Shown piece by piece: positions 20,864 through 34,000 of a stretch of DNA of 64,000 bases. This stretch comes from Erigeron canadensis (taxonomy: Eukaryota > Streptophyta > Magnoliopsida > Asterales > Asteraceae). The stretch lies in NCBI RefSeq assembly GCF_010389155.1, contig NC_057766.1, forward strand, positions 28,777,516 through 28,841,515, given 5' to 3'. Under the pieces are notes generated by a model that saw only the letters and a list, made by a program, of their open reading frames with translations, did not search any database and had not been told where the DNA came from. A program made the translations under genes and the position numbers. The first letter of the stretch is position 1. The number at the start of each line of letters is the position of its first letter.

Positions 20864-22740
20864 AAGTAGTAGAAATTCAGGTGTTATTGAGGAGAATTTA
20901 ACTCTAACAGATGACGTACACATGCTTACACATATGAATGCACGTACTCAATAATATGTAATCGCTTTCCTGACCATTTAAGTAATCATTAGAAAACGCT
21001 ATCAATTAGTTGGCATGCCGACATTGTCAACGCACATAACTAATAAAGTAATAAGGAATTTATACACAGTCACGTTCACATCTAAAGTCAATCTAGCTAT
21101 TCGGGTGGATCCGGTGGAGGATTGAACTGGATAGGTTGCTTACTCTCTCGGCTCTTGCAAAACCGAATGTGTAGCTAAATTGTTATCATGTTGTTTATGT
21201 GGCGAGACCACTCATAAAATCAACCATGGAGCAGATTTTAACATCCTTTTATATATCGCACATTTTGATATGATGTTATCAATTTGTTTATTCCGTTTAG
21301 TGGTATGTTTTGGAGTAACCATTGGACCATTGGTGTTGTATTTTCTGATTGTCTAGCTCATTAGCTGCTTGATTTTAAGAACGAACAATTGGATCAAGTC
21401 GTCTGATTTTATACTTTTGTCTTTGAATATAGAGATTAACGTTTTTATCCTTATTCTTTAACTTGTAAGGCCGGAGGTCTTTTTTATTTTAGATAGAACT
21501 TGAAAGCAATCTCTTTATGTTAAGGTTGTTTATATCTTAACCTCTCTCATACATAATCATAATATTGAACCTATAGAAGACGAGAATGGGTGCTAGTTAG
21601 TTACTTAATTGCTTTTTTAGCTACTTGTTGTAAAGGTGTTTTGGATTGCGTTGGGAACTGCATTTAAAAAATAATATTTACTTATAAAAACTGGTTTTGA
21701 AAACAAAAATAATCAATTTTTGCTAAATACTCTTTTCATTATTTATTTAATTCATAAGTAATTATGAGATAATTACTTCAAAACAAACTTATCTATACTA
21801 TCTAATTAAACAAACCATTTTTTTTCCGCTTAAACTTTCTGTCTTTGAAAACCAAAAATACTCTTTTCTTTTATTCACCAATTTAAACACCTCCATCTAA
21901 TATACCTAAAATACCTTTAAAGAAATAACTTAAAGTATAGATCCCCCAACACTTAAAATAACTACAATAACACCTTTAACATCAATTACTTTTACATTTA
22001 CCACCATCGTTGCCCACAACACCGTCTCTATTGCCGTCCTCACTATCACCCCCACCCACGTCACCACCACCACCTCCGTCATCGCTACCCCACCGCTATC
22101 GCATTGCGCAGGCATAAGTCTAGTTTAAATTGAAGATCCCCTTACTCATCTATTTAAGAAAAAAACCATAACAATCCCCATACAAAATATTTTATACCAC
22201 AACAATCCCGCCTCTATATTTATCTCATCCTTTTAATTTTTTTAAAAAATATTAATATTATATCATTATCTATACTCATCCTTTTAATTTTTTCAAAAAT
22301 ATTAATATTATCTCATAATCTATATTATCTTATAAAAAAAAATAAAAAAATAGACTCATATTAAAAGTTAGTATAGAAGCATATGTCTGAATAGCCTCGT
22401 GTTAGAAGTTAGTTTAAAAGCATACGTTTAAAATACCCTTAAGAATTATATTACATTATTAGTTCTTTATCTTTTAAAATATATCTACACCTCTTGACGC
22501 CACTTCTACCACAGATAATCCCCCTACCACCATATCTTCGTCGTCACAAACACCGTCGCATTGCGCGGATATCATGCTAGTAACCTAAAGGATTATCGAA
22601 AAGATTTTAAAAGAAACTTTATTTGAAAATAAATACTCCGTAACTAATCCTAGTCAAGTTGCTCCACTCAAGTTGCTACAAAACACATGATCATTAATTA
22701 TTTGAAGGGTTAATGTAATTGTTTATTCACAGATCTCTCG
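20864..22740. other. 5' flank of gene 2 with Helitron-like insertions
   Basis: No gene. 21280-21350 resembles the window start upstream of gene 1. Two + strand Helitron-like 3' ends follow: GCATTGCGCAGG...CTAG|T ending 22123 and GCATTGCGCGG...CTAG|T ending 22580. Homology to the gene 1 promoter region begins just after the second (22584, CTAAAGGATTAT). The matching 5' ends were not located. Confidence 0.5.
22545..22580 (+). mobile_element. Helitron-like 3' terminus in the gene 2 upstream region
   Basis: A GC-rich short hairpin region (CACCGTCGCATTGCGCGG) is followed by ATATCATGCTAG and then T. The junction coincides with the start of homology to the gene 1 promoter, so it is an insertion border. 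Similar ends occur at 22123 and 25971. Confidence 0.5.
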
Positions 22741-22880
22741 TAATAAAGGAAGAAGAAGAGACATAATTTAAATTACTTGCCGTTGACGATGACTTAAAAA
22801 ACTTGACCAGACGCTATAAAAAGCACATCATCCATTTTTAGATGATCACATTTGAAGCTGCCCTTGTCAATTTACAGAGG
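22741..22880 (+). promoter_or_regulatory. Promoter and 5'UTR exon of gene 2
   Basis: Two W-box cores TTGAC (22783-22787, 22803-22807) stand just upstream of a good TATA box CTATAAAAAG (22814-22823). The leader ends ...AATTTACAGAG at 22879 before the donor GT. The layout matches genes 1 and 3. WRKY/pathogen regulation is inference. Confidence 0.6.
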
Positions 22881-23378
22881 TATGGTATCCATCCATCATC
22901 ATAAGTTTACATACAGTATTCTAATTAAGAATTGAAATTGCATGCATTCACATTTTTGATAAGTTAATCATCAATCATTTTTGTATAAGTTACGTAATTA
23001 CTACAGCAAAAATGTCTTTTGTCCATGTATACTTCTTCACATTTTTAATAAAGTGTGAAAAAATTTATTAATCTATTCGCATTTTAGATTTTGTAAATAA
23101 ATTCATATTTTGAAGTGTAAAGAATTTCAAAAATCATAATTTTTACACACTTATAAATTTATTAACAAAATGTTTACACGCTTAAAAGTGTTAAATACAT
23201 GTAATTTGTAACACTTAATTTCTTCGCGCTTTTTCTCGCGTGAAAAAATTTAATGTTACAATTTGACTTTTCACATTTTTAATATGAATAATTAATATAT
23301 ATTTACACACGTGGAAATGTGGACAATTACATAATTATCGTAGTGAAATATTAATAGTGGTATGATGATCCTGTGCAG

Positions 23379-26300
23379 ATGTCAACCAAGGAAACCACCC
23401 CAGATAAAACTCTACCCCGAGCCCCATCTCCATCAGCTTCACACTTACAATCAAATACTACTGAAGTATTAGGCCCCAAAGTTCCGGCAAGTAATGATAA
23501 TTCGAACCTACAGCTGCAAGCGCAACTGCCGAAGCAGAATATCAAGGCTAATCTACCTTGTCAAGATTTACTTACTGGTAAATCTATACTATATATCTTA
23601 CCTGTTTATATATATAACTAGTCTAAATACCCGTACGATATATGCATACAATTTCTTTTCTTCTCCTTTCCTGTCGAATCTTATCATTTCTTTTCTTTTA
23701 AATTTAAAGTACACTAACAAATCAAAGATATATTGTAATTCTAATTCCAATTGTAGTTTTATAATATACTAGCTAATTAACCCGATTCAATCCGGACATA
23801 CTAATAAAAAATTTTAAAAAATGTATTTTTACCAATAAAGTTGATTGATAAAATTATTAGAGTTTTCAAAAAATATAAAAACATTTTTTATACAAAAATT
23901 ACATCATAAATAACAGAGATAAAAATAAAAAAAATTTAAGACGAAAACTATTTATGACATCATAAGTAAGTCAAACAAAAAAAGAATTAATCTTTAAGAA
24001 AAAACTGTAGAGGTGACACATATACTATTTTTGTTAAATGTTTATGTCATAACAATCTTCTTTTATTGTATATAAAGATAAAGATATGAACATAATCATA
24101 TAAATTCTAATATAGATAAAAATAATATTTGATTTACTTATCTACTTCAATGAAAGAAAATACATGTATATTTATTATATAAAAAAAAGACACGTATAAA
24201 AGTTATGCCACATGTTGCTTTAGAAAATTTACAATCCTGTTTTAGTTTATTGTTAAATAACTTATTTAATTATTTTATTTAAATAACTATAATAATAATA
24301 TCTAAATTCGTAAATATGTAACTAAATAATTTCAAATTCAAATAGGTTGTAGAATGGGTTGTTCTCGAATAAGCTCTTCGAAAGATAACTGAATGCATTT
24401 AACTTATTATTTATGGTAATCTTTGTAGATATGAATACGAATCCCGTATGCATTCATGCTACTGCTAATAGAACCTTACTACAATTGCAATTTATTACAT
24501 AATCCGAGTTCAACCTGGGACACTTAATTAAAAATTTAAAACAAACAAAAATATATAGAAATATGTATATAATTTTTTGTCAATACATTATAATTTAATA
24601 CGAAGATAGCAACATATTTGTAAAGATGAGCAAACCGATTAGAGTGATAAAATTTTAAAAAGTAACTATCATAAGCTAATGGTAGATATGAAACTAAAAT
24701 TAAAAAGTTAAGATATTTTTCATATTAATTAAAAAAAGTTAAGGTTAAAACAATAATATGAAAGAAAAAAAATTACATATTGCCTAATATATAAAATAGT
24801 TTTTGATAAAAAAAAATTTATTATGACATCATATATTTTTAAAAATAGTTTAAGAAAAAATGATGGCATATCACATAAGTAAAAAACTTTTAGAAACAAT
24901 TGTTTTATTTATATAAGAGATTGTTTATAATCATATCTAAACATATATACGTAATATTTTCTCTTACAATTTTGTTTACAGTCAAATATATGATGAATCA
25001 AATTCTTACATTATTTATCTATGTATGCTTATTATTAGATTAGATATTAGACTATGCCTCTAGCAAATATACCGGTTCGTTTATTATATTTTAAGATAAG
25101 TTAAATCGTTAAATATTTAAATTAGAATGTAAAATATGTATGGAAAATCAAATTATAAGATTATAGTTTAATAGTTAATTGCAAAATTGGTCCCTGTGGT
25201 TTATTAAAAAGAAAACAGAAAATTTGTTTGAATAATCTAAATGTCATACATGGTATTTTAGTTAACGATTTTCAAGTCAAATACACAGAAAGTCAACAAC
25301 ACTTTTTGAAATAAAATAAATAAAATACACAGAAAGTCAACAACATTTTCTTTGTACTTTACTCGAGAATAGATAACTAAAATACCATATATAAACAGAT
25401 TTGCTTTTTTGTTTTTAATAAATATCAAATTCCTAACATACAATCTTTTATTTATTTAAGCTTATAATAACAAAAGTTTATATATAAATCAATTTTCTAA
25501 AACAAAAGTATTTATATAGGGAAATGATATTCGTACTACGACTTTTGATGGATGCATCACAACGTACAAGTTTTACAACTGACTGTACAAACCAGTATTG
25601 CACAGTTGTGGTAAATCTATCAAAATAAGTGGTACTAATATCACTTCCCATTTATATAAGGTATATTTCTATTATTAAAATTCTAAAGTGCACATAAATT
25701 TACTATTAAAGACCTAATGAGCAGATAATTGTATGTTACAATATTTTAAATTAAATCAAAAAAATATCAAGGTCTTAGTTGCAAGATTGGTCCCTGTCGG
25801 TTTTTCCGTTTTAACAATGGGGTCCATATTGTATGAATTATAGCAGATAATTATATGCTCATTATTTTTACAAAAATTCATCACATCGCCGACCGCAATG
25901 AAATTATTTTTACGTTAATAACCACACATTCACCGTCTCACCGCCACTGCATTGTGCGGGCATCAATCTAGTCTAATCGAAGGTACTGCAACTGTCATAA
26001 TGGAAATGGTTAAGACGTTAAGTTTACTAATTCTAGTAAACATATTTTGTCAGGGTTAGTCATACTATTTTTCCAGGTAATACACATTGTCATAATGCAA
26101 TTAAAGGCCTCATTTTTAAATTTCAGTTTAGGTCCCATAAATTTCAGGTAATACACATTGATATCTGATCGAAAATATTATAATCATCCTAGCTTGTGTA
26201 GGAGTAGAACTGATACTAATAGTCAGAAGATTGATACTTATAGGACCCTAACTATTTTCATTGGAATTACTTAAAAGGATCTAGAGATGATTACCTCAAG

Positions 26301-28848
26301 ATCGGTGTCCCTTTATACGAAGCTTCGGTTAAGTGTGATTGGGATGCTGCTAAAGTCATTCTTAAAAAGAGACCTGAGCTTGTAAGGTTTAGCATCACTG
26401 AAAATGGGGAAACTGCACTTCATGTTGCTGCATCTGCAAAAGGTCCTAAACATATGGAAGAGTTTGTGAAACATCTGGTGGGTTTGATGAATCCAGAAGA
26501 CTTGACTCTTGAAAATGCAAATTCCAACACTGCCCTCTATTTGGCAGCTGCTGCTGGAAACCTTGAAACGGTTAAAATTATGGTAAAACAGAACAAGGTC
26601 TTGCTAACAATCCCTGGTGCTGGACGACAAATGTTACCACTCTATGCGGCTGCCTTGTTTGGAAACTATGAAGTGGTCAAGTATCTTTTTTTAATGTCCA
26701 ATAACTTGGGTGATGAAGAGGGTTGGACGCCTCAGAATCGTGGTTGGCTTGTTGACAAGTGTGCCGAGAATGACATGTTTGGTAAGCATTTTAGCATCGA
26801 GTTATTGCACATTGTTAAAACTTATACGCACTTGAAAAGTTAACTTAAGATATGTCCATTGTGAAATGAAAGATCTTGATGGATTCATTTTTCTAGGTTC
26901 ATTGTTGAATCACAGTTGATCTTGTTATATTTTCTCTCACAAAGTGACTATCAAATCTTTTTCAGAGATTGCATTACAGATAGTGGAACGTTATCCAGAA
27001 GTTGGTAGGAATAGTAACGTGCTTCAAATTTTGGCCGGAAAGCCTGAAGCATTTCCTGAAACGAAATCAAATATCTTTGGGAGAACCATAAAGCCAGGTA
27101 AACACCTCTACTTACAAGCACCTGAAAAATCAGTAGTCTAGTGAATCTACCTGCAAGGTATAATTAATTTCATTTGGCTTCTTTTTTCTGGTTATTGCGT
27201 TTAGTTTGGACATTCATCCGTTCAAAGCTGCTGGGAATATTATGTGAAAAGGAAAAGAATGCATTACCATTACTAAAAGCCGTATGGAATGACATTGTAA
27301 AACTTCCCAAGAAGGATATTGATAGGATACTCAGAGGGCCACCAGACTCCATTAAGCAAGACAAGTCGGCTTCGGGAAGGGATATTCAAGCTATACAACT
27401 ACAAAATCTCATTTCTAAACATGTTGCTGAAATGCTTGCTATTTCCACAAATCCACTCAGAGTGTTGTCGGCTTCGATAAAGCAAGATACCAAGCCAGGT
27501 TCTGGAAAGGAGATTGATCAAGCTCTGGAACTGCAAAATCTCATTTCTGAACAGCTTGTAAGCTTGCATGTTCACACCCAGAACATAATCAAAGAGACCC
27601 CAGATTCATTATCCCCCGAACTAGAAAAGCTCATTTTAGAACATATTGTTAAAGTAAATGAGAACACTCGGAAGATTATCAAGACACCTCCGAAGGAAAA
27701 TCAAGCTCAAATTCTACGAAAAGCCATTTACAAACAAGCTTGCAAAATGGATGAAGAAAAAAAGAGAATAATCAACACGGATGCGCATTCTAATCGGGTA
27801 TTGTTTATTGCTGCAGAAAAGGGAAATACCAACTTTTTAGTTGAGCTTATCCGTCTATATCCCGATCTGATATGGAAGGTAAATGATGAAGGCTTAAGTA
27901 TATTTCACATTGCTGTCAAAAATCGTCATGAGGGTATATACAACCTGTTGTACGAGATAGGCTCAATGAAAGATATGATAACTCCTCTCAAAGATTCACA
28001 TGATAACAATATGTTGCACTTAGTTGGGACAAGTGCGGAGGATCTCGATGATACATCAGGAGTTGCATTGCGGATGCAACGAGAGTTATTATGGTTCCGG
28101 GTACATTCCTATATTCCTCTCCAAGCTTCCGAGGTTCTGTTTTTTTTATTTAATGATTAGCGTACAATAAAGTAGTCTTTTAACTATTATAATTTGTTTG
28201 TGGTAATAGGAAGTGAAGCAAATGATCCCTCCTTCTTATAGAGAAAAGCAAAATAAAGATGGTCTCACGCCACATGAGTTATTCACAACCAAACACAAAG
28301 ATCTAGTCGCACAGAGTGGCCAGTGGATGAAAGATACCGCTAGTCAATGTATGGTTGTTGCAGCACTCATTGCAACAATAGTATTTGCTGCAGCTTTTAC
28401 AATTCCGGGTGGATATGACGGGGACAGCGGTCTGCCTATGTTTCAGTCAAAAGCAACCCTTATCGTTTTTGTGGTCGCAGATGCCATTTCTCTATTCTCC
28501 TCTTCAGCTTCAATTCTCGTATTCTTAGCTATCCTCACATCTCGTTATGCTGAACGTGATTTCTTGGAATCATTACCCAAAAAGCTAATGTTCGGTTTAG
28601 TAACTCTTTTCCTGTCCATAGCGACCATGACAGTTGTTTTTGCGGTCAGCTTCTTCGTTCTTTACCATAAGGGTTTGTTATGGATTCCAATCCTAATCGG
28701 TGTAATTGCTGTGATTCCAGTCCTCCTATATGTTAGGCTGCAATATTCTTTGTTTGTCGATGTAATTCGGGCTTCTTATGGCTCTAAGTACATCTTTAAG
28801 CCCACGAAACATGTTCTGTATCTGTACTATGAAACCCCCAAAGTGTAA
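23379..28848 (+). CDS. Ankyrin-repeat PGG-domain membrane protein (ACD6/ITN1-like), copy 2
   Basis: Coding exons 23379-23577, 26278-26781, 26966-27097, 27205-28100 and 28210-28848 close in frame to 789 residues. The start ATG follows the 5'UTR-intron acceptor directly. Ankyrin repeats lie at ~75-230 and ~472-575, with a linker of helical repeat units between (one unit fewer than copy 1). The PGG motif is at ~643-645 with four membrane segments. The last exon is nearly identical to copy 1, while exons 1-3 are more diverged. A two-residue insertion (Leu-Tyr, from a duplicated CTGTAT) sits near the C-terminus. Intron 1 (2.7 kb) has taken up a Helitron-like element, a 131-bp MITE and a second Helitron-like end. 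It is probably a functional immune-type membrane protein. Splicing is unverified. Confidence 0.88.
23769..24078 (-). mobile_element. Short Helitron-like element in intron 1 of gene 2
   Basis: On the minus strand it starts TCTTTATATACAATAAAAG and ends ...TTAGCTAG before T, with an imperfect CCGGATT/AATCGG hairpin just inside. It is related to 14580-15011 (shared TTGTTATGACAT near the start). No coding capacity. Confidence 0.6.
24079..25518. other. Intronic sequence, gene 2
   Basis: AT-rich intron. A stretch ending near 24915 (TTTATTTATATAAGAGA) resembles another inverted Helitron 5' end, with no clear partner. The phrase AATACACAGAAAGTCAACAAC is present twice (25279, 25325). No gene. Confidence 0.35.
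25519..25649. mobile_element. 131-bp Mutator-type MITE in intron 1 of gene 2
   Basis: The ends GGGAAATGATATTCGTAC and ...GTACTAATATCACTTCCC are inverted. A perfect 9-bp target duplication ATTTATATA (25510-25518, 25650-25658) flanks it. This is a different family from the 290-bp MITEs. Confidence 0.85.
25930..25971 (+). mobile_element. Helitron-like 3' terminus in intron 1 of gene 2
   Basis: CACCGTCTCACCGCCACTGC, then ATTGTGCGGGCATCAATCTAG before T, resembles the ends at 22123 and 22580. The 5' end was not found. Confidence 0.4.
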
Positions 28849-30349
28849 CCACTGTCTGTCTGATTGCAGACCCATTTCTGTTTCATATGTCATATGTTAC
28901 ATTTTTTTTACATTACATGTAAACAATTATATATTACAAAGATGAGTATGTTTTGCTAACGTGGTTGTTCTTTATATATTACATGTAAAAATATAGATCT
29001 TGGGTGGATGGATAGATTGATGATGATGGTGTAATTATATATATTTTTTTGAAAGCTGAATTTTGCTTGAAACTTTGTGTCTCGATTTAATAACGAGAGG
29101 TTTAGCACACGTTGTCTTAATCGGGTCCGCGTTAGAGAGCTCCCTCGAAGTGGAATGCCTATTTCAAATACCCAATGGGAAAAAACCCCTACTAATCCGC
29201 CTGAAGGCCCGACGATCAATAGGGTAAACCCTACCCTCTCAGACTTGAACCTGAGTATACCCAAACCAAACCCTCATTGATGGTGTAATTATATAGTGTA
29301 TATAATAATAAAGATATTATAAGTTTGGAGAGAGAAGCAAATATAATCATGAGAAAGAAGCAAGAAGAAGGTAACCTATTATTATTAGTTATTGGGTCAG
29401 CAATTGGTGAACCATGTAAAAAAACTGAAAAATATATGGGTATTACTCATCAATAATCCAGTTCAATGGACAACTATGTAAATAAGGAAAAGTACATTAT
29501 TCATCCAATGATTAAACCTTTATAAATAATACAGATCTTAATTGAATCAGTACTTGAACACATTGTGATTGTAGAGTTACTAGTATAGTATAAGGGTGGT
29601 GATCTCTATCAGATTTTAATAATACATCACTAAACGTGCTTTATGATATTGTATAATATAACATTGTAAAACACCGTATAATATAACATTGTAAAACACA
29701 TTTGGCTGTGCATTCAAAAATGGGTGGTATACAGTTAGCTTTCCATTGTATAAGTATTAGATTCAGAATGAACCTCACATGTGCAACACGGATTTCAAAT
29801 GATACAATTATCCGAAAATGTATGTATTTTGATTTTGAAATGAGAAATTATCCAGTGGAGTGGACTAAGAACTCCCAATGGTGATGTCATATCATTTTTA
29901 AAACTTTTCTAGTGACACATCATTAGCTACAACTTATCACTTCATATTTTTCTTTTGTCATTATTGAAAAATTTATCATAACTGGAAAAAAATAAAGGAA
30001 ATAGATGAATGACTTGTATCACTTGTATGAATTGGTATAACTTTCACTTTGCAAACGGACGAAGCCATTGAGAGCCCTCTTATTATAGATATCAGTATCA
30101 ACTAAATTTTCATTTTGTGAACTGATTTTGATGATCCATTTACACATTTATTAAAAGAAAAAGTAAAAAAATAAAACACTATATTCTCAGAAAAATTCCT
30201 TTTATACCAACACAAATACAATTATCAAACATTTATAATCCAACCATCCTCTATATTCATCACAATCTTCGATTCTTCAAAATACTATTATCTCATATCT
30301 ACTCCAAAAAAATTATTGGAAAGATGTTCAAAAAAAACCTTATTCAAAA
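28849..30349. other. Region between genes 2 and 3
   Basis: No gene. 28849-29948 repeats the 3' flank of gene 1 (interrupted by a SINE at ~29045), 29957-30230 repeats 15012-15420, and 30230-30345 resembles the upstream region of genes 1 and 2. It is therefore the compact ancestral junction between two tandem copies and contains the empty site for the 7.42-kb insertion (~29945-29960). Confidence 0.7.
29045..29285 (-). mobile_element. SINE-like repeat
   Basis: On the minus strand there is a box B-like AGGTTCAAGTCT (29241-29252). The body includes AACGCGGACCCGATTAAGAC, which matches the SINE at 55412-55690 (GCGCGGACTCGATTAAGATA). It interrupts the duplicated 3' flank of gene 2. Confidence 0.6.
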
Positions 30350-30612
30350 GGGATTATTATTAATGGATGTAACTGACCAAATGTCTATGTTATGTAAAGA
30401 TCATGTATAATGTCTATGTTTTTCAAATCCGGATTATTGGATGTACATCACCAATCAAAAACTTACACGTGTCAGCTTATATGTTTGCCACATATATCCG
30501 AGTACATCCAATAACCAAGAATTGAAAGTTCCTTACATTACATAGACATTTTACAAAATCTTCACATAATATAGACATTTTATTATAAGTTACATTCATA
30601 TGTAATAATCCA
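30350..30612. mobile_element. Mutator-type MITE upstream of gene 3
   Basis: A palindromic element with GGGATTATTATTAATGGATG at the left and the inverse of TGGATTATTACATATGAATG at the right. The flanks TATTCAAAA and TATTAAAAA are an 8/9 match as a target duplication. It lies ~270 bp upstream of the gene 3 leader. Confidence 0.65.
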
Positions 30613-30779
30613 TATTAAAAAAAGTAATAGTTAAATACTACTCAAGTTGCTACGTATATAACATGTGACTAATTATTTCAATTAAAGTATCAATATTAAT
30701 ATAGTATATGTTATTTTTATTCATAGATGTCTTGTAAATAAGACATAAGATTCATAATTACAAAACTACTCGTACTAGC

Positions 30780-30881
30780 TAGCCAGTGACGTTGACTTAC
30801 GAACTTGATCAGAATCTAGAGAAAACATGGCATGCATTTTCAAGTGATCACTTACCAAGCAGTTTTCGTCAATTTACAGAG
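30780..30881 (+). promoter_or_regulatory. Promoter and 5'UTR exon of gene 3
   Basis: W-box core TTGAC at 30792-30796 (GTGACGTTGACTTACG), which also contains a TGACG as-1-like core. No clear TATA box is seen. The leader ends ...AATTTACAGAG at 30881 before the donor GT, as in gene 2. Confidence 0.5.
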
Positions 30882-31036
30882 GTATCCATCCAATCATCAT
30901 AAGTTAATTTACAGTATTTTAACTAAAAAAGAAAGAAAGAAATTTCGCCCGTTTAGAATTAATGATAAGTATGTATCAATCAATCATTTTTAGTGAGTAT
31001 ATAATATAATAATAATAATGGTAGATGACTGTGCAG

Positions 31037-34000
31037 ATGTCGACCAAGGAAACAACCACCCCAGCTGAAAGTACTCTACCTTCAGCTCCATCGGCATCAA
31101 CTTCACACATACTCCAGTCAAATATTAATAAAGTCTTAAACAGCCCCAAAGTTCCGGCAGATAATTCTACTCAACAGCCGCAATCGCAGCAGAAGCAGGA
31201 TAACAAGAATGTGGTTCTACAGAATCTACCTTGTCGAGCTTTACTTAAAGGTATATCAATATTATATTCCTTTATAAAGTTTTACTTCTTAAAGTCTCCA
31301 AAATCTAAAGTCAAGATATTGATTTCAACCATTCATTTCCTAAAGTTAATGTAGACCTTAATTTTTTCAGGGATTAGTATAGGGTTTGGTATATGTGAAT
31401 AAAACTACCGTTGTGTTCATTATAGTAATAAATTTTCAAATCTTGTGCATTGTATTTATCCGACCAATTAAAAGCTGACAAGTGGCAGCTTATATGGTTG
31501 TCGGGTTAAGTATCTGGAAATGTAAGTAACTTTTACATTTTTTCTATTGTGTGAATGTAACTTTCATTTGGTTCATTGTATGTAACTAACCCGTTAAATT
31601 TGAACGATTAATGTAAAATTTTTATGTTGACCAATCAAAACCTTCAACGTGGCAGCTCATATGGTGTGTCATGTATACACTTTTACATTAATCGTTCAAT
31701 TTAGCAAGTTAGTTACATATAATGAACCAAATGAAAGTTACATTCACACAATAGGAAAAGTGTAAAAGTTACTTACACCCCAGATACTAAACCCTATGGT
31801 TGCCATATATACATGAATACATACAATGCACAAGATTCGAGAGTTCATTACATATAAATAACACAACTTTAGTTTTTTCCACACTATATACATCTGGCTA
31901 TAGCTAATTACATTCACATAGTATACTGAGATGAAAGTAATTATGGTTGAATGTTCATAATAGGAATGAACCTAAATCTTATTCATTGTATGTAAGTAAC
32001 ATGTTAATTTGTCCTATTCATGTAACAGATTAAAACTGAATAGTTAATCGGTTACCAATTGTTTTTGTTAATAGTTTTCCTTGTGTTTAGTGTCCCAAAA
32101 TATAAGAAACTATGTACAAATGTGCATTGTGGGTAACAAACTATACACATATGTTCATTGTATCTCATAGCAACCGGGATAAGTACCCCAAAATATAACT
32201 AACTATGATCAAATGTATCTAGTAGGAGCGAACTAAGGCTTTCGACATTGTATGTTAACAACTTGGTAAATTGTCCAAATCATGTAACATGGTATACGTG
32301 GCAACCCATATGAGTTGCCACGTGCAAGTTTCTGATTGTTCGGTTACATGATCTGAACATGCTTACCAAATTGTCCACATACAATGTCCAAAACTTTAGT
32401 TTGTTCCTACTACATTTGGTCATAGTTAGTTACACTCTGGGGTACTTATCTCAATAGCAACTGGATTCAGCCAGTTTATTACATGAATTGTACAAATTAA
32501 CTAGTTACTTACATACAATGAACATGATTTAAGTTCATTCCTACTATAAACATTCAATCATAGTTACTTACATTTCAAGATACTAATCCCTATTTTACCC
32601 AATAAAACTACTTTCAATTCATTTATCACTTTCACTAATTTCCCTTTCTAGCTTCCCTCCTCTTCCATCTCCTTGACCCCCATCTCTCTTCCGCATCTTC
32701 CAAAAAACACCATCCGTGCACGCACAAACTTACATACCCGCAAAGATTCGGATGCCATAACAAACTATTGTCGATGTCGATGGTATGAGCAATTAACCTG
32801 CTCTTGTGTGTGTATACACACATTATATAAATATACTTTAAAGCATATTCACAAATTATGGGCTAATAAAAAATCCAGATCTCTTTTATAGAAAAATGGT
32901 TTGCAAAAGGAAATTTCTAAGGGGTCACTAGGTGTTAATTAAAATCGTATACTTAGTCTTAATGGAAAAGAAGATTGAGATGAATAAGACACTAATTATA
33001 TTCGTTGGAATTACTTAAAAGGACCTAGAAAAGATTACCTCAAGATCGGTGTCCCTTTATATGAAGCATCTATTAAGTGTGATTGGAAAGCTGCTAAAGC
33101 TATTCTTGACAAGAATGAAGAAGAGTTAGTAAGGTATAGCATCACTGAAAACGGAGAAACTGCACTTCATGTTGCTGCATCAGCAAAAGTTCCCCAAAAA
33201 AAGGGGGAAGTGTTTGTCAAAAATCTGGTGGGTATGATGAAAAAAGAAGACTTGGCTCTTGAAAATGAAAGTTTCAACACTGCCCTCTATTTGGCAGCTG
33301 CTGCTGGAAACCTTGAAACGGTTAAAATTATGGTAGAAAAGAACAGGGACTTGGTGAAAATCCCCGGTGCTGGAAGACAAATGTTGCCACTATATGCGGC
33401 TGCCTTGTTTGGATATTATAAGGTAGTGGAGTATCTTTATGGAAAGTCCAGTGACTTGTGTGATGCTGATGGTTGGAATGATACAAATCGTGGCTGGCTT
33501 CTTGAGAAATGCGTAGAGAATGACATGTTCGGTAAGCATTTTAACATCTAGTTATTGCTTATAAAATTTTAATTAATAATTTTTAAACTAAAAAACACAC
33601 ATTGATATAAAAACTTCATTAAGATATGTGAAAGAAAAATCTTCATGTATTCAAGTTTCTGAGTTCATTAATGTTTAATTTCGTTGATCTTGTTATATTT
33701 TCCCTCACGAAGTGTGACTTGAATCTTTTTTAGATGTTGCATTACAGATAGTGAAAAAGTATCCAAATGTTGGTAGGGGAGCTGTGCTTCGAATTTTGGC
33801 TGGAAAGCCCGAAGCATTTTCTGGAAAAAAATCTAATATCTTTCAGAGAACCATAAAGCCAGGTAAACGCCTCTACTTACACATCAATGGTTTTAAAACA
33901 AACATTTATAAAATCAGCAGACTAGTGAATGTACTATACCTGCAAATGTGAAACTTATGAAGGTCAATCAGAACAAAATATATGAATCGGAAATCATGAA

